Under the pieces are notes generated by a model that was given only the letters and a program-made list of their open reading frames with translations, was not told the DNA's origin and searched no databases. Of a stretch of DNA of 64,000 bases, positions 63,771-64,000 are shown piece by piece. Where the stretch lies: the NCBI GenBank assembly GCA_018340805.1, contig JACMZG010001911.1:33173214-33237213 (forward strand), written 5' to 3'. How positions within the stretch are numbered: position 1 is the first letter of the stretch; each line of letters begins with the position of its first letter. Both the position numbers and the translations under genes were made by a program. Source of the stretch: Microvelia longipes (taxonomy: Eukaryota > Arthropoda > Insecta > Hemiptera > Veliidae).

Positions 63771-64000
63771 TACTTAAGAAATATTTCTATTTCCCACTAA
63801 AACTTTTTTTTTTTGTTAATTTTTGATTTATACGGATTTTAAAAATGTTTTGTATTGTCTATTAATAAGAATAGTTAGATATATTAAAATTTATGTTATC
63901 TGGTAGTTCATTGTACAATTCAGTGGATTTGTACTTCTAATAGCTTTGCCTCTAGGTTGTCTTCACTGAAGGTACTTATCTCTATACTCTTATAATTATT
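63183..64000. other. AT-rich with (TA)n array at 63709-63771
   Basis: A TA dinucleotide array with one break lies at 63709-63771. No gene is seen. Confidence 0.6.

Overview
This window looks like AT-rich, repeat-dense nuclear DNA of an insect. The evidence is eukaryotic splice signals, apurinic-endonuclease LINEs with insect-like domain order, a Penelope-like element, 5S-rRNA-like interspersed repeats and many (TA)n microsatellites. A hemipteran is my guess, but nothing here proves the order. Most of the window is transposon-derived or featureless AT-rich sequence. No long intact protein-coding gene is present.

Layout. 1-4152: a CR1/Jockey-type LINE with a polyA tail. 4153-8700: a candidate two-exon secreted-protein gene on the minus strand (exons 8678-8636 and 5442-5359), with a possible solo LTR in its intron. 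8700-22600: DNA-transposon remnants, a hairpin-tailed nonautonomous element nested in an older TIR element, several 5S-like repeats, an ankyrin-repeat exon (14457-14308, minus), a GC-rich patch and minisatellites. 22624-27660: a 5'-truncated RNase H-bearing LINE on the minus strand, apparently inserted into a (TA)n array. 27740-33165: degenerate repeats, a 10-base N gap, a full-length 5S-like repeat and a two-exon small secreted-peptide gene (33165-31914, minus). 33841-34536: a fold-back element with 287-bp arms. 34891-38316: three head-to-tail copies of a ~1.14-kb unit. 38462-43091: an RNase H-bearing LINE on the plus strand with a 10-bp target-site duplication. 43519-44816: a Penelope-like element with inverted repeats and a 12-bp target-site duplication. 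45400-47500: more repeats and a TIR element. 49549-47826: a second two-exon secreted-peptide gene on the minus strand, whose intron holds a fold-back element and a 36-bp minisatellite. 49550-64000: mostly unassigned AT-rich DNA with scattered repeats, a LINE 3' remnant and a possible signal-peptide exon.

The most interesting result is the pair of minus-strand genes about 16 kb apart (33165-31914 and 49549-47826). Each has exon 1 encoding a signal peptide plus spacer, a phase-0 intron with consensus GTAAG donor and CAG acceptor, and a tiny exon 2 (45 or 48 nt) encoding a proline-rich peptide. The peptides end in IWPGKR and LFPGKKKK. They look like paralogous precursors of short secreted, possibly C-terminally amidated peptides, and I do not recognise the family. 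The second theme is one abundant repeat family of about 680 bp that carries a 5S-rRNA-like segment including the internal promoter region. It occurs at about ten places and also inside each unit of the 1.14-kb tandem array.
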